This document shows positions 61,360-64,000 of a stretch of 64,000 nt of DNA, piece after piece. The first letter of the stretch is position 1; each line of letters opens with the position of its first letter. Origin of the DNA: an uncultured Clostridia bacterium (GTDB lineage: Bacteria > Bacillota > Clostridia > Christensenellales > Borkfalkiaceae); contig CALVWR010000007.1 of assembly GCA_944367565.1 (NCBI GenBank), positions 33,813 to 97,812 on the forward strand, given 5' to 3'. Below the pieces are notes generated by a model. It worked only from the letters and a program-made list of their open reading frames with translations. It was not told the DNA's origin and did no database searches. The position numbers and the translations under genes were made by a program.

Positions 61360-63741
61360 ATGAGAAGAGGAAAACTGTTTTATGGCGTTGTGCTAACGGT
61401 GATTTGCCTGCTGTGTTCGTTTATGTTTGTAGCTTGCAAGCCCGACACTTCGAGCGGAAATCCGCCCGCGGGAACGCTGACAATCAGCCAAACGACGGCG
61501 CAACTCGATATGCACGAGCAAGTGCAACTGACCGTCGCCGAAACGGGCGATACAACGTGGGAGTCGGGTAACACCGCCGTATGTACGGTGGAAAACGGCT
61601 TGGTTAAATCGGTCGGCGTGGGCGTTACCACCGTCACCGCGAGTCAAGGCGATAAAAAAGCGACTTGCACCGTGACGGTAACCAACAGCCGCTCGGCGGC
61701 GCAAATCGTCTTGACCGACGGCCAAGCGACGATAAGCGGCCAAAAGATTTGCTCCGAGTCCGACGAGTTTACGTTAAACGCCGACGTAAAGTATAAGAAC
61801 ACAGGCGTCGCCGCGGCGGACGTTGCCGAATTGCAGTGGAGCGTAGACGACGACGAGATACTATCGCTCACCGTTTCCGACGACAAAAAATCGGCGAATA
61901 TCGTTTGTTCGAAGTACGGCATTACGACCGTGCGCGTCGCCACGACCGTTTGGGGCGAACCGATTTCCAAAGCGCTCGAAGTTTGCGTGCGCAATACCGA
62001 CGTTACGTTTTCGAGCGTCGAATGGGAGAAAGATGACGAAGAAGTATATTCCGCCGAAATGGCGGCGGTAAAGGCTGACGGCACGGCCGAAACGGCGGAT
62101 CTGGCTATCGTATGCAAAGACGGCGAGACCGATGTGAGCGGGCAAGTAAAATGGAGCGCGTCCAAACCGGGCGTGGTTACGGTTGCCGACAACACTTTGA
62201 CCGCGGTCGCGGCCGATTCGGTCACGCTTACGGGCGAGTACCAAGGCAATCTCGTTACCGTTGAAGTCACGGTGACGAAACCGACGTTTGTGCTCGAAAA
62301 GCAAACGGTGTCGCTGTTCGGCGGCGAAGGCGACGAATTGCGTACCTCTTATCCCACGGCGGATGAGGTGACGGCAATGCGTGCGCGCACCGTAACGCTC
62401 GATTTGCCCGATACGGTTGCCGGTACGGTGTCCGAATTCAATATGACCTATAAGCAAGCGGTGGGCGGCAGCACGGAAGTCGTAACGCGCAATATTTTAG
62501 AAAGCGTAGACGGGAAGAAAGTCAGCGTTCGTCCCTCGTTCTATACGTTCAATTTGGGCGCGCAACAGGCTACCGTCGTCACCGATAAAGCCGTCTATAC
62601 ATTGCCGCTCGAACTGTATACCATGATTATCGATAGTAAGGAAGATTTGGACGCGTTCCGATACTACACCACCTATCAAAACGAGTGGAAAGAAACGACC
62701 ACCGCGGGCGAGTTCGCGCCCATTCTTTGGGACGGTTACTTTGTGCTCGGCGATAATATCGAATACAACGCGTCGGTTGCGGCTTATGCAAACGAAACAA
62801 ATTTGGCTAATTATAATGCGGTGCGTAAATACGAGTCGTTTATTACCAATAAAGACGTCATTCCGTTCTTTGGCGAAGGCAACGAGCTGAACAGCGGTTT
62901 GAGCGGCAATAAAGCGGGTACGGTAGGCGACTACGGATTTTGCGGCGTTTTCGACGGAAAGGGATACAATATCCAAGGGTTGATTGTAGCAAACGCGGAA
63001 GTAACGGCGGACGGAAAGAGCGGTGATTTGGCGCAAGTGGGCGGATTTATCGGGATGCTCACGGGGCACACGTTCGGCAGTGAAACGTGTTCCGGAACGA
63101 TTCGAAACGTCTCCTTTACCGACGTCGTGCATACTCGTTTCGATAACGGCGGCGTTCGTTACGGCACGACGGGCGGATTTTTGTTCAGCGTCGCGCACGG
63201 TCCAGTATGCGTGGAAAACATCAATATCGAAGTGGAAAAAATGGCATACACCGATTCGTTGATCGGTTCGAGATTGTGGTATACGCAAATGTACGGAAAA
63301 TCGGTTTTCAGCAACGTTATGGTGCACGTTAAAAATTATGCTAGCAATCCCTGGAACAGAGGGACCAAAGAAACGCACAATCGCACCGAGCAATCCTGGA
63401 TTTTCTCGTATATCGTAACGTATGATCCGGCGGTATTCGCCAACTCGTATGCGGTAGTGGATACGATTGCTAATCACGAGGGCGACAGCCTTGAAAAGTT
63501 CAAGGGCAGTGCTTTTGCCGCTCCGCTGTTTCGGGACGACTACGGCAAAGCCGACAATGATCCCACGAAAACCTTTGTGCAGGATACTCCCGCCGATACC
63601 GTGCCCGCCGACTTGTTTGGCACTGTTGACGCCCTGAAGACGTATATCGGCGAAAAAGAGTCGAGAAAAGACGGCTGGACCGCCGAATATTGGGATCTTT
63701 CGAGCGGCACGCCCGTATTCAAAACCAAAACGAACGGCTAA
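61360..63741 (+). CDS. Surface lipoprotein with Big2-like repeats and GLUG-like region
   Basis: 793 residues. Lipoprotein signal VVLTVICLLCSFMFVAC, then Big2-like repeats (LTISQTTAQLDMHEQVQLTV, AELQWSVDDDEILSLTVSDD, DVSGQVKWSASKPGVVTVAD). From about residue 520 comes a repeat-rich beta-helix-like part with FCGVFDGKGYNIQGLIV and GGFIGMLTGHTFGSETCSG, similar to GLUG/pectate-lyase-like surface modules. It is probably a carbohydrate-binding surface protein. Ribosome site AAGGAGAAAGG precedes ATG 61360. End of the operon as seen; no terminator is visible in the 55 nt that follow. Confidence 0.7.
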   Translation: MRRGKLFYGVVLTVICLLCSFMFVACKPDTSSGNPPAGTLTISQTTAQLDMHEQVQLTVAETGDTTWESGNTAVCTVENGLVKSVGVGVTTVTASQGDKKATCTVTVTNSRSAAQIVLTDGQATISGQKICSESDEFTLNADVKYKNTGVAAADVAELQWSVDDDEILSLTVSDDKKSANIVCSKYGITTVRVATTVWGEPISKALEVCVRNTDVTFSSVEWEKDDEEVYSAEMAAVKADGTAETADLAIVCKDGETDVSGQVKWSASKPGVVTVADNTLTAVAADSVTLTGEYQGNLVTVEVTVTKPTFVLEKQTVSLFGGEGDELRTSYPTADEVTAMRARTVTLDLPDTVAGTVSEFNMTYKQAVGGSTEVVTRNILESVDGKKVSVRPSFYTFNLGAQQATVVTDKAVYTLPLELYTMIIDSKEDLDAFRYYTTYQNEWKETTTAGEFAPILWDGYFVLGDNIEYNASVAAYANETNLANYNAVRKYESFITNKDVIPFFGEGNELNSGLSGNKAGTVGDYGFCGVFDGKGYNIQGLIVANAEVTADGKSGDLAQVGGFIGMLTGHTFGSETCSGTIRNVSFTDVVHTRFDNGGVRYGTTGGFLFSVAHGPVCVENINIEVEKMAYTDSLIGSRLWYTQMYGKSVFSNVMVHVKNYASNPWNRGTKETHNRTEQSWIFSYIVTYDPAVFANSYAVVDTIANHEGDSLEKFKGSAFAAPLFRDDYGKADNDPTKTFVQDTPADTVPADLFGTVDALKTYIGEKESRKDGWTAEYWDLSSGTPVFKTKTNG

Positions 63742-64000
63742 AACAAACAAAATATTCTAAACAAACGGAAAGCGGTCGCCGCAATCTGCGGCGCTACCAT
63801 GGATCAGAGCAGGACACAAAAGGCAGATGTGATTGCTTATGCCTTAAAAAAATGTGAGATAAAGGACAAGAAGCGTGCCGTTATGGTAGGTGACCGTGAA
63901 CATGATATTATCGGAGCAAAAATAAACGGTCTGAGTTCCATAGGCGTTCTGTACGGATATGGAAGCAAGGAAGAATTGCTTGAAGCGGGGGCCAATTATA
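63742..64000 (+). pseudogene. HAD-family phosphatase, C-terminal half only
   Basis: From ATG 63799 the frame reads MDQSRTQKADVIAYALKKCE, with the HAD motif III lysine region and motif IV VMVGDREHDIIGAKINGLSS, then GVLYGYGSKEELLEAGAN, running out of the window. The first half of such a protein (motif I DxDGT, motif II) is missing: the frame is open upstream only to the stop of the preceding gene at 63739-63741 and contains no HAD sequence before about 63780. Its codon use (many AAG, GGA, ATA) also differs from its neighbour. Either a rearrangement remnant or an assembly join. Confidence 0.6.

Overview
The window looks like chromosomal DNA of an uncultured gut-type member of the Bacillota (Clostridia). 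The grounds are Gram-positive style lipoproteins with bacterial Ig-like domains, ABC sugar importers without their own ATPase, strong AGGAGG ribosome sites, LacI and AraC regulators, and a phosphorolytic mannan pathway. TAA, TAG and TGA all serve as stops. No rRNA, tRNA or CRISPR array was seen.

Layout. (1) 1-1484, minus strand: a glycyl radical enzyme (cut by the window edge) and its radical SAM activase. The activase carries an in-frame UGA exactly at the first cysteine of its CxxxCxxC cluster motif, so it is a candidate selenoprotein. (2) 1651-2109: a small HNH nuclease-like gene. (3) 2242-22914: a long exopolysaccharide/capsule operon behind a strong promoter with a terminator about 20 nt into its leader. 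It encodes an initiating phosphoglycosyl transferase, several glycosyltransferases (one with its middle deleted), an N-acetyl sugar amidotransferase, Wzy-like polymerase, Wzx-like flippase, the three enzymes for UDP-L-FucNAc, and a LicD / cytidylyltransferase / SDR trio that suggests polyol-phosphate decoration. A GH2 beta-galactosidase ends the operon. (4) 23084-24154: the 5'-truncated remains of an AraC regulator and a GH36 alpha-galactosidase, head to head. (5) 24297-34928: a beta-mannan locus: LacI regulator, palindromic operator, two surface lipoproteins (one a GH5 mannanase), a solute-binding protein, two permeases and a GH130 mannoside phosphorylase.

(6) 35035 to about 50000: an integrated mobile element. 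On the minus strand are a large serine recombinase, a cloverleaf-like inverted repeat, an Xre regulator and a three-gene ABC-ATPase / middle-component / C-terminal-component operon that looks like an ABC-3C defence system. On the plus strand are a sigma-like regulator, small proteins, several membrane-anchored or secreted proteins, a 32-residue membrane peptide, a large membrane P-loop ATPase, a possible origin, an HUH replication initiator and a BRO/DinD-like protein. The plus-strand block is best explained as a cryptic filamentous phage (inovirus-like) provirus carrying the defence operon as cargo, although no clear major coat protein was found. (7) 50030-51369: a patchwork with tiny ORFs, a run of five RNA hairpins and a small YcxB-like membrane protein. 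(8) 51433-63741: a second sugar-import locus with an AraC regulator, direct-repeat binding sites, a solute-binding protein, two permeases and three very large secreted or lipid-anchored proteins including a DUF4838-type enzyme. (9) 63742-64000: the C-terminal half of a HAD phosphatase with no 5' half.

How it fits together: the two import loci each pair a regulator with surface polysaccharide-capturing proteins and an ATPase-less ABC importer. The alpha-galactosidase relic beside the mannan locus suggests the ancestor used galactomannan. The mobile element sits between the two loci, just behind the GH130 gene. Three genes have -10 boxes so close to their ATG (6 to 9 nt) that leaderless transcripts are likely.
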